This document shows positions 25,024-38,824 of a stretch of 64,000 bases of DNA, one piece after another. The stretch is from Henckelia pumila (lineage: Eukaryota > Streptophyta > Magnoliopsida > Lamiales > Gesneriaceae), in NCBI RefSeq assembly GCF_033568475.1, contig NC_133123.1, positions 150,675,753 to 150,739,752 of the forward strand, written 5' to 3'. The notes below the pieces were generated by a model that searched no databases, had not been told where the DNA came from, and worked only from the letters and a program-made list of their open reading frames with translations. The translations under genes and the position numbers were made by a program. Position 1 is the first letter of the stretch; the number at the start of each line of letters is the position of its first letter.

Positions 25024-27102
25024 AAGGAAAAATATTGATTAGTTAAATTCTTAGCATGTGTAGTATTATTTTAATAGTTTTTTTTGAATAAAACTATTTT
25101 AAATAAATGAATGATTCTTTCAAAATATATATTTTTGACATTAGTGGTATTAATGAATGATTATTTCAAAAAAAAAAATTATTTTCGTCGCATTTCTTTC
25201 ATGTATTTTACATGTGCAGCGTACATGTTTTTTCTTAGTATCTTAAAAAACACACAAATAAAGAAGATATACGTTTAACATAATTAACAACAAAATTATA
25301 TGTTTTTTTTTTTTTCACGTTTTCAGACCTAACCCAAGTACTTTTTGTTTTTAAATCGCCAAACTATATATTATTTCTGTTTGTGCAAATATAAAATAAA
25401 ATTATAGACCAATAAAAATGAATTTTGAGATCTAATTCAAGTTATTTACAGAAAAAAATTGTATAGAATTATATTTGTCTAACATATTCTCCTACACATA
25501 TTCTCCTAGCGTCTTAATTATATCTAAAGTTATTTGTCTTTCACACGTAATTGAAAAATCTAAGTTTACAAATAAACATTTCATTTACCGTCATGTAATT
25601 CATTCAAAAAAAATAATTTTACATTTTCTAAGAATTAATTAACTTGGGTATATTAATGAAAAATACTAATAATGCTATTTAATTTGAACAATCTAAAAAA
25701 ATCTATATATATTTAAGACGAAAAGACTAATCCAATGACACGAAAGTAACTTGATTTTTGTCGGTGTATGTTTGTGTGCGCCTACACACATTCACACACA
25801 CATATATATATATATATATATAATGAGTTTTAATATGATGAACAATTGAACAATAACTATAAACATCTATTTGAGCATCGATTGAAGTGACCCAAGTACT
25901 TCGATATGTGGACGTTTACTCGGTCGATAGTCACTATATCAAATCTTTATATATCTTATATATATGTGTGAATATATATGTGTGTATGTATGCATATATG
26001 GGGGGTATGGTGTCTGCAAAAATGGAAAGATGCCTGCGTGAATCGGCCACTGAAATTGATGGTATTAATTGAAATGAATGGGAGTTTGTAAGTGAAAGAG
26101 ACGAGTCCATCGCAACTGTGGCACTGAAAAACATGCTCTCTTTCATTAACATTTATATGCTCTCAGACCTCTTCCCCTAAAGGACTCTTACTACCTCACT
26201 CTTTTTTCTTATAAACAATATTTTATTCACATATACTTTGTCTCTATGCATTTGTCTATTTATGCGTACATCTTACATAAGTTCAAATTGGCCATGAATT
26301 TTGAACCTTAATTAATATGTATATTTCAATGGAATATCATGAATTCGAACCCATGATAAATATATATATGTACTTGTGGTTAATGTTACAAGAATCATGG
26401 GTATGAATTGGCGTGGGGCGTGACACAAATTCTTGAATCAGAAAATTTGAAATGTTGAAGAAATAATTTTGAAAAAAATATGTATAGAAAATGAGTATTG
26501 TGTGGGTACAATATATAATAATGAATTATTATGTATCATCATCATATGTATGTGATAATAGTTATGGGAATGCCTGGGGTTGGGACAGGGGGTGTCACCT
26601 TCACATTTTTCTGACCACCTCAGCCAACAAAGATCTTCTAATAGTCCAAATACAAAATCTATCACACCCAAAAGTCGAGAGTAGACCAAATAATGTATTC
26701 AAACCTTATTCTCCATTATTATTTTATACTAGCTATGGTTCCCACGCAACATATTTGAATTTGTAATATTTAAATTTTACGATGTGTTAGTAAGATATAA
26801 CATAAATTATATTTATAAATTTTTTTAAAATTATAAAAAAAGATAAATGTTTGCATAATTTTATAAGAAATAAGAAAAATAAAAATAAATCATAATTGGA
26901 GTGGTGGGCCGTGGATGAAGGCGAAAGTGGTGGAAGGAAGAAAATGGGTTTGTGGTATTTTATAATTGGTTTTTTTAATGTTAAATTTTTATCATCCCCT
27001 TTTTATTTTCAAGAACATGGCAAAACAAATAATGACATTTTTGCCCAATCACATTTTAGACCAAATTCAGTTAGTCTAACGAGTTTGTGCATTATAAAAT
27101 AG

Positions 27103-27105
<3 letters not shown>

Positions 27106-27152
<47 letters not shown>
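27106..27152. repeat. (AT)n microsatellite
   Basis: Uninterrupted dinucleotide run of about 47 bp. Confidence 0.95.
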
Positions 27153-27160
<8 letters not shown>

Positions 27161-28569
27161 TTTTTTCTTTAATTTAACTGTAATTTTTGGTATACCAAAA
27201 CTATGTTGCATTATAGCCAGATTATTCCGCAGCTAATCGAAAAATTTCATGCTACTCATCTTCAGACATTATTTTAAAATTCTACCTAAGGATAGACATT
27301 ATATTTGACGGAGTATGATTGTTTAATTGGTTTACTTTTTCTTGAAACCAAAAACAAGAACATGGAATAACAGTTAAAATCCAAAAAGTAAATATTGGAG
27401 ATTAAATAGCAATGAATGCGGAATCTTTGTGGATACAATGTGAGCTAGCAAGCTTTTCTCCTTGTAAATTGACAAGTAAGAGAAAAGGTAAGAGCCCTTA
27501 ATTCACATTATTGTTCCTGAAAAAAGCCTTTTGTGCAGAAAAATTAAAGCACACATTTTTGGTAGATAGCCGTCACTAGCATAATGCCAATGTCGCGCAA
27601 ATTAATTTGAAAGTTGAAACACATGATTTTTGTGAGAGAAAGTTCGTAGACCAACCTATGTCAATTAAAAATAAGGTGGCAAAGTTCAAAAAGTATTCGA
27701 GTTAATGAAGTAGAGAAACGTTTGATCAATGAGCAGGAGATTGTTCAGTGTGATTTATCTGATTAGTCCAAGATTTATCCAGTTTGTACTTAAGATAGTG
27801 ACAGCAGATTCTCACCTCATTAAAAAATTATAAAGGGACAAAGACCTCCAATATTAGAGCAGCTGCCAATGTTAAGTTTAACAAAGTTTTAAGACTTAAC
27901 AACTAATATTTGAGGGAAAAATAATCAAGTTAGTCTGTTTATTAAAGTTGTTATATTTTCTGTTTTTGTTATTTAACTTGTTAAAGTTGATTTTTAGTCT
28001 TATAATTTTGATTTTTATTAGTTTTTAATCCAATTTCACTTATGGCTGACATAACGCTGAGAATACAAGCAATTCACGGTGTTACATTAGCATTTTATGA
28101 CATTATCAATACTATATATGATCAAATAGATCTAAGAATTAAAAAAAATTACACGACTAAGAGTCAATTTTGATAAAAATCAAAGGAAAAAACGAAAACT
28201 AGAAAACATTGTCCAATAACTGACGTGGCGTATTTTGCATTTTTCATATAGGAAAAATTGCTAGGTTTTGTGTCTTAATTACTTCATATAATTAACACGT
28301 AGTATTTACTTACTATCACGATACATATGATAAAAAGTGAACGTTGTATATGAAAACTATTTCAAATATAACTAATTGTCATGAAAAGGAAATAAAAAAC
28401 CGACCAAAACCATAATACATTCGATTACGATTGGACCGAAATATTTGAATAATAGATTTAAAATGTCATCCATATTTAGAATGTATTTCAAATCGATCCT
28501 AACTATCGTTAAGTTTACATAAATTAACAACTTTGTAGATTTTTAAGTTCCTCGGGCTTCCATTCATCA

Positions 28570-28800
28570 AAATTACGTGTGGCTGTGTGGGTTTTCGGTA
28601 TACCGTATAAAAAATATTGATATGAAAAAAATTTATACGGATATCGATATCGAAATTTCGAAATTTTTGTATAGAAAAATACATACTCATATCGTATAGA
28701 TACCGAAAAAAAATTTGATATACCAAAACAATGTCTATTAAAAAAATTCGGTACAATATCCCAAAAAATCTATATTTTGGTTCGGTATCTCATACCGGAT
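28570..28800. repeat. degenerate 'ggtataccg' DNA-transposon-like remnant
   Basis: Repeated 'cggtataccgta', 'atatcgtatagataccg', 'ttcggtatctcataccgg' in both orientations. The composition is like non-autonomous hAT-type remnants common in plants. Ends and TSD are not clear. Confidence 0.4.
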
Positions 28801-29178
28801 TCAAAACAATCAAATAGATTCGAAATGATGACATCAGATCCATCGATCCAACCATAATTCCAAACGAGAAACAAAAATTCATGGGTCATACATATGTTCT
28901 GATGTTCATACAATTTAAGGGGAAAAAACAACTAATTAATCACATCATAATTTTTTTTTAAAAAAAATTATAGTAAAAACACATCTTTGCCATCATCACG
29001 AAACTTCTCTAACTTGAATTTCTTCTGCTCCCATGTCTACTGCAATGTGGAGAGAAGTTAATACACAAAATATTTACCGTAAAATATTAACGCTAAATAT
29101 ATATAATATCACCAAATTAATTAACAGACAATATAATATCATTAAATTATGCATTATGATCATCCACAAAATTCAAAA

Positions 29179-31357
29179 TCAAATTTGGTCGCTTTTCTTG
29201 ATTTCCCATTCTCGAAGAGCAGCTGAGATGTAACTCAGCCCCAGCAAACTCTCTCGGGAAGAAGAAGCAGCAGCAGCTTCCGCCAGCGGCAACGGCGGCG
29301 CCGAACTACTTTGCTTGAATTTAAGCTTGCAAGAAGTGCAAGTTATTTGTAGAACAATGGAGTTCATCTGCCTCATCGCGTGTTCTTTAAGCGCCTGAGC
29401 CTTTTCCAGCTCCCCCAAGGCCTGTTGCCGGATCCTTTTCGCGTTGGCGAATTGCTGCTCCGCCACCTCGATCTGTCTCTTCGCCTGCCGCCTCGCCTCC
29501 TCCGCGTAAGCTTTCTCCGCCACGGCTACTCTCAGCTGCTCCTGCGCCACCTCCGCCAGCCTCGCCGCCTCCGCCGCGGAAACGGGTTTCTCGCTAGTGC
29601 TGCTGCTCCCCCTCGGTGAGCATAGGTTGCCGGCGTTTCTACGGTCATCGGCTTCGTTCTTTTCGACGTTTTCCGACGACCCGATCGATAGCTGCAGCTG
29701 CGTGGAGTGATCGTCTTCGAGTTTCGTCGAGTAATGATCGGGAGCGTAGAAGAAGGCGGCGGCGGTGTTGCGTTCCGCCGTGAGGAGCTGGAGTTCAAGA
29801 TTCGGGTGGCGAGTGCAATTATTGTTATTCATGTTGGCGGCGCCGCCGCCGTTGGATGGGCTGGGGCTCGACGCCGTTCGAGATAAGCAAGGCGGCGGCG
29901 CGTGTAGAGGGTGGCATTCCGACCGGAGCCGCCCCATGCTACAAGCATCTTGATGTTCGATGAAGCTCTCCACTCTACAAAAAATCAAGTTTTGAAAACA
30001 TTATAAATAACATATATTATAACATTTCAAAATGACAAAATTGATATAAAACATTAATACAAATTCCTAAAATATGATTGATATTAATACAATGATTCTA
30101 CGTGTAGTGGAAAAGCTGAGCAAAAGTCCATTTTCAACACCATATAGTGTTTTTATTCATGAAATGGTCACAAGAAACAAGGTGACATGATAACATTTTG
30201 GTATACATATCATGATATTCAAATTAACCTAAGATTTTTCTCTAAAAACATCATTATAATACAATTTATTCACTAAAAGCCAATTTCCTTCAATTATAAA
30301 ATCTTTCCATAAAAAATAATGGAATTTAAAGCTAACCAAACTCTAAATGAACATCTATCATAATCTGATCAGCATCCCATGTAGGTGTAATAATTAATTA
30401 ACAGGTCTTGAGTCGGGAAGTGGGGTTTTATTGAATTCTTTACTATTTCATCAGAAACACGAAAATCATACAAAATTAAATAAATAATTAGAGGATCTTC
30501 ATCATTTTATCTAAACATATCTCAAATTATATTACACATAAACACATCAAACTTCCATGCACGTAAATGTTTCTAATTAAACTCTATCAAATTAATTAAA
30601 ACTCTCAGGAATCGTACGTACCCCCCAAAAAAAAAAAAAAGAAAAAAACATTCTGCACTGAATACAATGTAAAATCTTTTGAAAAGACACACTACTATCC
30701 TCCCAGATTCTGCCACAGAATCTTTTTCACAAACACGTAGTAGTAGATGATCCAAAGTAAATTTCAAGAGAGAAAAGAAAGAGAAACCTGGAAAAGACAC
30801 GGCCACAGTCGCAAGAATGGCCCCGAGTGCCGCAGGTTTTGAGGTGAGCCTTGTAATCGGACTGCACGGCGTAGCCTTTGGAGCATTTCTCGCAGACCCA
30901 TTGCTTGTGATTGCTGTGTTTGCGGCGGAAATGCTTCTTGATCCCCACGAGATCTCCGAGGGCGTGGCAGGGATCGTGGTGCAGGCAGCTGGGCTCGGGG
31001 CAGACGAAGACTCGCTTCCGGGCCACGGGAGTCTCGCGCTTCAGCAGCTTCCAGGGGACCTTGTGCCTTCTCCTGTGCATCTGCAGATTCTGGTCGCGTT
31101 GGAACCCCTGGTTGCAGATCTCGCACACGTATCGGTCGGATTCCAGAAGGGTTTTTGGAGATAGCGACACCACTTCCGCATCTGGATCTATTAAAATAAT
31201 CGAGAAAATCGTTAATGAAAAACCCTCCATTTGATCTTCTACTATATATAATTAATTATTAATCACCTGGAGTTCCAGCGGGTCTTCGTTTTCTTTTACT
31301 GATGCTTCCATCTTCTGGGGATGGGAATGGCTCGGAAGAAGGAGAGGGCTCATCCAT
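29179..31357 (-). CDS. INDETERMINATE-domain C2H2 zinc finger transcription factor (IDD14/15/16, SGR5-type)
   Basis: Three coding exons: 31357-31267, 31187-30788, 29974-29179 (428 codons plus stop; all junctions GT/AG and in frame). Exon 1 begins MDEPSPSSEPFPSPEDG and carries a basic KRKRR nuclear-localisation motif. Exon 2 holds the ID domain: YVCEICNQGFQRDQNLQMHR (C2H2), then KRVFVCPEPSC with HHDP, then the C2HC fingers WVCEKCSKGYAVQSDYKAH and HSCDCGRVFSR. The latter ends at the conserved splice site and continues VESFIEHQDAC. Exon 3 has LQLSIGSSE and a coiled coil of about 90 residues (EEARRQAKRQIEVAEQQFAN...) ending ITCTSCKLKFK, the mark of the IDD14/15/16 clade. Relatives act in shoot gravitropism, auxin and starch control; in IDD14, intron retention yields a competing form, and the 813-nt second intron here sits at the comparable place. 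Function is by family; the exact orthologue is unresolved. Confidence 0.92.
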
Positions 31358-31818
31358 TAATAATCAAACTAGCTCCTCGAAAGCGTGGGTTACGTTTCAA
31401 GAATGGATTATATCATATATATGCCTATGAAATGCAACTAAAACGTACAGGATTAATATACTAATCAAGAACTGGGATTTTCTGTTTTTTCTTTTGTTTC
31501 TTGATTAAAGAAATCGAAGATTGGATGAAGATGGGGCTACTGAATATACACAGCTACAACCATGGGGAGAAAAGAAAAAATAAAGAAAAGGCTCTTTCTT
31601 TCGGTAACATAATCAGCTTTAAACTTTCAGCTTCCAGCTTTTTTATAATATGAGAAAAAAAAATTATATTTATATATATGTATATATAATATAAGCTCAA
31701 AAAACTTTGCTTTATCTTTGTTTTTATCTTCCCCCTCTTTAGTATAATCTTCAGCTTCATCAGGTATAGTTGTGGAGTCACCCTTAATAAAAGAAACAAT
31801 GAGAGAGAGACAAAGAGT

Positions 31819-31850
<32 letters not shown>
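31819..31850 (+). repeat. homopolymer of 32 G
   Basis: 32 consecutive G on the plus strand (C on the IDD gene's strand), about 460 bp upstream of the IDD start codon, preceded by (GA)n and followed by 'agaggga'. Could form G-quadruplex; its length in the assembly may be unreliable. Confidence 0.95.
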
Positions 31851-31851
<1 letters not shown>

Positions 31852-34800
31852 GAGGGACCCAAGTGAAAATATATGGTTCCAAGTTGAAGAAGTGATTAGA
31901 GTGAAGAAAAAAACATAGTTCTCACAAAGGAACAAAAACACATTGATTGTGATTATGATTTTTAGGACAATAGTAAAATTCTGCATGGGATATGTGTATG
32001 TATATATATTATATAGTATAGTGGAAGAGGCCAAATTTATATATATGTACACGTTAGGGGTGGGGGGGCTAATTTTTGTCATTTTCAGATATACAGCAAT
32101 ATGTGCTGTACGTACAGGACTAGCATCCTGTGAAATGACGTCTGTAGCCCTGTCGATCATTAATGTTTTCATCACCTATTTTATATAAAAATATATTAAT
32201 GGCGTGTATTATATTAGGTTGTTTTAATAAAAAAAATTATGAAAAAAATGTGTTTATGTGGACACCATTTTGTTGTTATCTTTCAATAATAATATATATA
32301 AAGCTAGATAGAACGCAAAGAAGCAGAAAATACGGTCTTTAAGTTTATGCGTCATTAATTACTCATAACAGAGATGGGTAAATTATAATTTTGGTCATGT
32401 TGTTAACCTTTTTTTTTTTTTTTTTCATTTTTTAAGCATAAAGTTTTTAAGTTGCAGTTTTAAAAATCTTGTGAGTTTGGTGTACTTATTATCAATTTTA
32501 GTTATTTTACAATTTTTACTGATGCAATATTAGACACATCAATGTTCGATGTCATATCATCGATTTCCGAAGCGTCGCATCTGAGCTATATATATATGAT
32601 TAAAAAAAATGAATAAAATAAGTACTAACTAAAACTCCAACTTGAATTAAAATTACATATATAGGTAAAAGTAGAAAATGATCGTTGCAAGATCCAAATT
32701 GTAATTTTGCATTAACAGGATTTTAAAAAGTTTTATTCCTACTCTTTTTACTATACTTCATCTATAAAAAATAAAAAATATTTAATAATAAAGTACTTAA
32801 GCTAAATCTTGGATATGTTTTGTCTTTACAAAGATGAATGTGACTTAATCATGCTTTATCATTACTTTTTAAGGTTCACATGCCTACAAGAATTTTCGAA
32901 TTTTTTAAAAAATTACATTGTTTTGTCGCCATTCTTATTGAAAAAAGAGTTCAACATTCTTAACATACCCTTTTAATAATATGAACAAGAAATATACAAC
33001 ACAATGTATATTAATTTGATTCTGCCTGAAAAACACCTTTAACACAAAAACATTAGTTTATTTGAATTTTGATATTCATAAAATATATACTCTCTCCGTT
33101 CTAAATATAATAATTATATGTCATTTTCATCCATCCCAAATTTATAGGCTAATTTTCATATTTGAGTAACACTTCTGTGAGACGGATCAACTCTACCCAT
33201 ATTTTTAAAAATCGAATTTACATACAAATTTAATATTTATCTTTATAATTTAATTCATTTTAAAAATAGTTTACGTTCCAAGACTTATATTACTAGTTGA
33301 TACTTGATAGAGATATATTAGTAAAACCAAGAGAAAATGCAGTTAAATGTATAACTGGATTATATATTTAAGACAAACGAAGAGGAAAAAAAATCCTATA
33401 TTTTACCAATCTAGCTTCACCATTAAATACATGAACTACATCCAACAATGTTTTTATCCTATCAAATCATTCATTAAATAAAGTAAAACCGATATATTAA
33501 TTTTTTTGTAAAATTTACTTTTTCAATGACTTTCTTAATCTATATAAAAAATATATAAGCTATAAACAAAAAAAAATTTTACTTTTTCAATTTTTTATTA
33601 AAGCTTCCAATAACTTTCTTAATCTATATAAAACAGGTATAATATTGAATTTATTTCTTGCAACAAATTTTAGTGAAACAAAGTTTTACGTACGACTAGC
33701 TAGAATCTCAAAAAACTAAAAATAAAAATAAATCAATCTTTGCAATTCTCAACAAAATATTTTGTCTTTTCATAAAGACTAATCAAAAATCAAAACGACG
33801 CATTAATTATTTATCACTATCGTGGCACGAGCGTTGTATATGTATAACATTATACGTTGATTATTTATAACATATTTTATTTTCAAATATTTGTATATAA
33901 ACCTGATTATAATATATAAAATATTTTTTAAAAGGAAGTATTTTATGTATATAAGACCTGGAGAAAAAAATATCAAAACCATGATAAAAAGATTTGTGAT
34001 GCATCAAAAGTCGATAAAAATATAATAATAATTAAAGTTTGTGGATAAATTAAATAAAAAATTAAGATTATTTTTTTTCTTTTTGAATGTGGACAATTGC
34101 ATCAATATAACAGCAGGAAACAAAAGCATTATCTCATGCAAATGACCTGTGGTGATGGGTTGGGTTTAGGACTGGGCCCTCTTTGCCCAATTTCTATTTT
34201 ATCCCACTGTCTGCATTATTTGCTAGTCCACTCCAATATTATATGTTTGTTTTTTTTATATTCATAAATATGACAAATATGAATCCTATTATTAATTTAT
34301 TCATTACAAAAAAATATTTATTATTTTGAAAAATTAATATTTCATTATAATTCTACACCAATGTGTCATTTAATTTCAAAAATTCGATAAAATCAATTTC
34401 TTGAATAAATGTGAATTAGTAATCGTACAAACAACAATCATGATTCATGAAGCGCATCCAATGATGATATATGTCGGCTATATTACAAGTATTTTTCTGA
34501 ATATTGACATTATTTCATTTCAAATTAAATAATATTAAAATATATTTTTATCGCTTTATTTTAAGTTGCTTATATTATATATATATTATATATATATATA
34601 TATGTATATATATATGTGACACTGATTACTGGTGTTTTAAAATTATTTTCTAATAAAAAAAAATCAAGTGGTGTCAGGATGAGAATTTATATGGAATAAT
34701 AAATTTGAGAGTATGGTACAGTCGCATCAAATTAAAAGTGTGTGCCTCAAAGCTTCTCCTAATATTTAATTAGAGGACCCTTTCTTTTGCGATTGATCTA

Positions 34801-35656
34801 TCTATTTAGACTTTATAGAGTGAGTGGGGCCGATCTCCTTGATAAAATAAAGATAAATATTGTTCCAATGATATATTTGAATTGTTGGAGTAGAGAACGA
34901 TTAATCAATGGTCATAATTTTGATTTTTTCTATCAATATTTTTTTGAACAAATTTGTAGTACAGTGTTTGTCAAGTATAGTTTACTTGTTTACATGCTAT
35001 TGTGTTATTTCGATGATTTTATCTCGGCGTACCCATCAAAAGATAGCATTTATCAGGAAAATATATATATATTGTTATATTTTCAATAATTGGAGAGTTT
35101 TTAAAATTTAATTTTTTTTGTCTATACATTTCCATTACAAAAAAATAATAATAATAATCGGCTGGTGTAATTTGATTTGAAAAGAAAAAGAAGAAGAAAA
35201 AATCAGATGAAATCAATTTTTAATAATTAGGTCATGTTGTGAGTAAGAATCGACCAATTGAATACCCTAAATCACTCTCGACATTTGTAACAAACTAAAA
35301 AGAATTAGGCAATTGCTTTCTGCGTGCATGAACATTCATAACGTGCGACAACAATCATTGTACAGGATATCAAAAATTAAATTAATTAAATCAATCTGCG
35401 ATTCAATATATTTAGAGTGTTTGACTAAGTATATTTAAGTTTGAGAACCCGATAATCTCATGACTTTATCTTTCTGATAATAGAATTTTCGCATCCGGAA
35501 AGTGTTATATATCTTTGTCATCTCGGGTCGAATTGAGATATATTATGTATCCTAGTGATGAGAAAATGTATTCTTTGAATATAATATTGTTTAAGAAAAT
35601 ATTATTTTCTAAGTAAAGGGTAAAGAAATCTAGCTAGGTTTGGTGTGGTGTGGGAT

Positions 35657-36068
35657 TAGGGGTGTTATCGAGTCAATTATTTTACCACTCGATCGAGCTC
35701 GAGCTCGAGTTCGGTTGTAGTTTGAGTACTCGAGCTTTTATATTATATATATATATATAATAAATAAATATATAAATAAAATAAATTAAATTAAATATTA
35801 TAAATAAATTAATATATAAATATAATATTATATTATATATATTATATTTATATTTATATATATTTATATTATTTTTAATATATATATATATATGTGGCTT
35901 ATCGAGTAACTCGCGAGCTACTCGATCACATAGTTTCAAAGCTCGACTCGAGCTCGATTGTATGCTCGAGCTAATCGAGCTCGAGCTCGGTCAAATCGAG
36001 CTCGAGTCGAGCTTTGACCGAGCTACTCGCGAGTTGCTTACGAGTAGCTTGACTCGTTTACACCCCTA
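35657..36068. mobile_element. hAT-like MITE rich in CTCGAG palindromes (412 bp)
   Basis: Terminal inverted repeats TAGGGGTGTTATCGAGTCAA at the left and a near-inverse ending GACTCGTTTACACCCCTA at the right. It is flanked by TGTGGGAT (35649-35656) and TGTGAGAT (36069-36076), an 8-bp duplication with one mismatch, as expected for the hAT superfamily. The interior has many GAGCTCGAGCTCGAG-type palindromes around an AT-rich core (35740-35890). No coding capacity; therefore non-autonomous. Confidence 0.85.
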
Positions 36069-36481
36069 TGTGAGATTATAGGCTAGCATTGTTTTGTAGG
36101 GATAATATATATATTTATATATATACACAAAATATACACACACTATCGATATAACAAAAGTGGTGTTCGTCGCGGATGTTAATCATATAACAAAGTCATC
36201 TGAACAAGTAGTGTTCGTCTGAACAAGTAGTGTTCATCGTGAATGTTCATCATATCAAATAAATAAATAAATATATATATATATATATATATATTAAAAT
36301 ATAAAAAGGATAAAAGAAGAATCTAAAGAAAAGGATACTCAATTCCGACACCAAAAATGTGGCCTCCTGTTTGGTGGCTGCCGGAATATAAAAGGAGGGG
36401 ACCCTCAAGTACAATTCCTACATCAATACCATCATATGTCACATACCATTCCCAATTCTTATCCTTATTTATTTATTTATT

Positions 36482-36482
36482 A

Positions 36483-36544
<62 letters not shown>
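36482..36544. repeat. (TTA)n microsatellite
   Basis: About 63 bp of ATT/TTA triplet repeat. Confidence 0.95.
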
Positions 36545-36547
<3 letters not shown>

Positions 36548-38456
36548 AGAGAAGTGGTGCTTAGTTACCCTATTTATTTCTTAATTAAGTAATATTTCTA
36601 TATATATTAAACATGTGTCATTAACAAGTTAATTAATTCATTATGAATTCAAAATGTCAACTCGCTACGACCGTGATTTAATAATCATATATTCGATTTA
36701 GTGATGTATAATCTTTACAAGTATATTTTAACAAAAATTGTCATTTATTAAACCCTCATTAATTAAGTAGAGATATTAGTTGTTTATATATTTTTATTTC
36801 ATGCAACGTCTGACTCGAGTTCGACGAATGGTCAGCGTCACAATCAAGCTTGCATTGCTATTATGCACATTGATTTATCATATATATATTATGCATGTAT
36901 GTATCATGCATCATTCGTCATCTTGCACACGTGACAAAGTTAAAAGTTTGACTGCACCCATATTTTTTAAAATCTAATTTTATAATTTTAAAAACTATTA
37001 TTTATTAAAGTAAAAATTGTGGAAATTTTATGGCCCAAATAATAAAATAGAAGTGAAAGAATGAAGAATTGTGGGAGATGATTGCTAAAGACATTCATTC
37101 TCATCAGCTAGTGCATGTGTGAGAGAATCCAACTCCCATCATGTCCCCATTCTTTCAACACAATGAACAAATATTTGGTCACCTTTTTATTTTTTGGCCC
37201 TTAAATTAATTTCCTTTATTTGTCATTATTATGTATATATTATTACATTATAAGACGCACACACACAAACTTCCTCACACTCGCTGACACACGAAACACG
37301 CACATTCACAAGCCTACACGCATAGGATGTTACCCAATGCCTACCATTTTCCAATCATGTAATATAACAGTGGATGACATAAAAATTAAATAATATAACT
37401 ATATATAAAGAATAAATTTAGGGTAGAATTTTATCATCTTTGAGTTATGGGGATCCCCTCTTAGTCAAACCAATATATTTTTTTTTTTTATATGTATCGT
37501 TTGGTCTAGATTAACTATGAGTTTGGTTCCCAGTTCCGATATATATAAAATATATATATATATACACATATATGTATATATTTATATTTATATATACACA
37601 AACCGATTTTTTTTTTTAAAATTTTTGAAGTACATATCATGTTTATGAGAATTATTTTAATCTATATGAGATAAAAAAAATTCAAAAAATGGTACATATT
37701 GCGGAAGATGATATCGAATACTACAAACCAAAATATGATGATAATTCAAACCAAAATTGAGTTAAATGACTTGTGAACGGTGGAGCTGAAGAATATTTAT
37801 GAAATATTTGATAAATATTTCATCACCGTACCAAATCGGTTAGTAAACGACCTTTTAACATTAAAGAGTTATATTTATATATTTATTATTATTATTTATT
37901 TATTGAGTTCACAGATAAAGGGAAGAAGTGCTCTCTTTTAAAATTGAACTGGGCTTCGGCCCATACATTAATGTGAGTTGGATTTGGAAGATAAAAATAG
38001 CAATAACATTTTATTATTATTATTTTTTTTGAAAATACATGTTATTTTAATTTAAGGTAAATTTCAAATTAAGAACTCAAGCTTCCCAATAATTGAGAAT
38101 TTTAAAATTTTTTAATTATTATATGTTGGATTATAGCATGATATTATAATAGCATTTTAGGTGAGAAATGCACATATGAATTTAAGGTTTTATAAGTATA
38201 TGTTTGGAGATGTACGTGAAATTCATGATGTAATTTACATTTTTAGAGAATGAGATCCACATTATATATAACGTTTGTTTTTATTTCAGGGATAGAGAAA
38301 ATTATTTCAAATACGAAACCAATACCAATTTTGATTCATCATGTACGAGAATGTAACATTCTAAATATTTCCAAAATTCATCATCAATGCATGTAAAACA
38401 CAGAAAAGACATAATATGAAGAGGTATTCGAGTTGGTAGAGTACATTAATTTCGCT

Positions 38457-38558
38457 GATCAACACCTTCTCAGTCGAGCCTCATGTCGCGCAAAACTTGC
38501 TCGGAGTGATCAACACCTTCTCCGTCGAGCCTCATGTCGCGTAGAACTTGCCCTATAT
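38457..38558. repeat. 51-bp tandem duplication
   Basis: Two copies starting 'gatcaacaccttctc' (38457 and 38508), each with 'gtcgagcctcatgtcgcg'; a few substitutions differ between them. Confidence 0.9.
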
Positions 38559-38824
38559 ATGGTTTACTTGACTTGCGTGACTAGCTAGCAGGCTATTACG
38601 TTAACTCGTGAGTTTATCTAGTGTAAATCGGATGGTAGTGGTTGCGTTGTTTCCACGACCAAAAAAAGGAAAAGACATAAAATCCCAGAAATTAGAACTA
38701 ACCAATCCAATCAATAATTTGCAACATTCTCGTACCACGACCAAAACTAAAACAAAACATAGAAATTGCAAGACAAAACATTCCAAGAACACATTGATCT
38801 TGAACAAGAATGCAAAACGATGTA

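Larger units (their letters stand above)
25638..29178. other. intergenic, no gene seen
   Basis: After homology between the tandem units ends ('ttttctaagaat'), this stretch has AT-rich DNA, an (AT)n run at 27106-27152, an (AT)n/(TATA) run near 25801, and a repeat-like piece at 28570-28800 with several 'ggtataccg'/'cggtatctcataccg' motifs of the kind found in degenerate DNA-transposon remnants. Open frames (25887-26152, 26438-26766, 26896-27102) lack domains, and I do not support them. Confidence 0.6.
31358..38824. other. long intergenic stretch with repeats and microsatellites, no gene seen
   Basis: Contains the 5' flank of the IDD gene, a 32-G run, a hAT-like MITE, (TTA)n and (AT)n runs and a 51-bp tandem duplication, listed separately. 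A piece at 33090-33240 resembles Stowaway-type ('ctccgttctaaata') and 'gtgagacggatcaac' dispersed repeats. The open frames at 31554-32175 (proline run from the poly-C), 34787-35216 and 36357-36548 (isoleucine run from TTA repeats) are low-complexity artefacts. Confidence 0.6.

Noticed and set aside
16336-25640. Helitron identity for the RPA-like tandem locus
   Set aside because: RPA-like genes can travel in Helitrons, but I see no RepHel helicase, no clear 5' TC end and no 3' hairpin followed by CTRR. Kept only as a possibility.
31554-32175. Open frames with proline runs upstream of the IDD gene
   Set aside because: The prolines come from the 32-G homopolymer; the rest is AT-rich low complexity without domains.
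36357-36548. Open frame ending in a polyisoleucine tract
   Set aside because: Created by the (TTA)n microsatellite.
37020-37170. Possible miRNA-like hairpin in a conserved-looking stretch
   Set aside because: Pairing between 'gtgggagatgatt' and 'aactcccatcatg' is short and imperfect, and no known miRNA is recognised.
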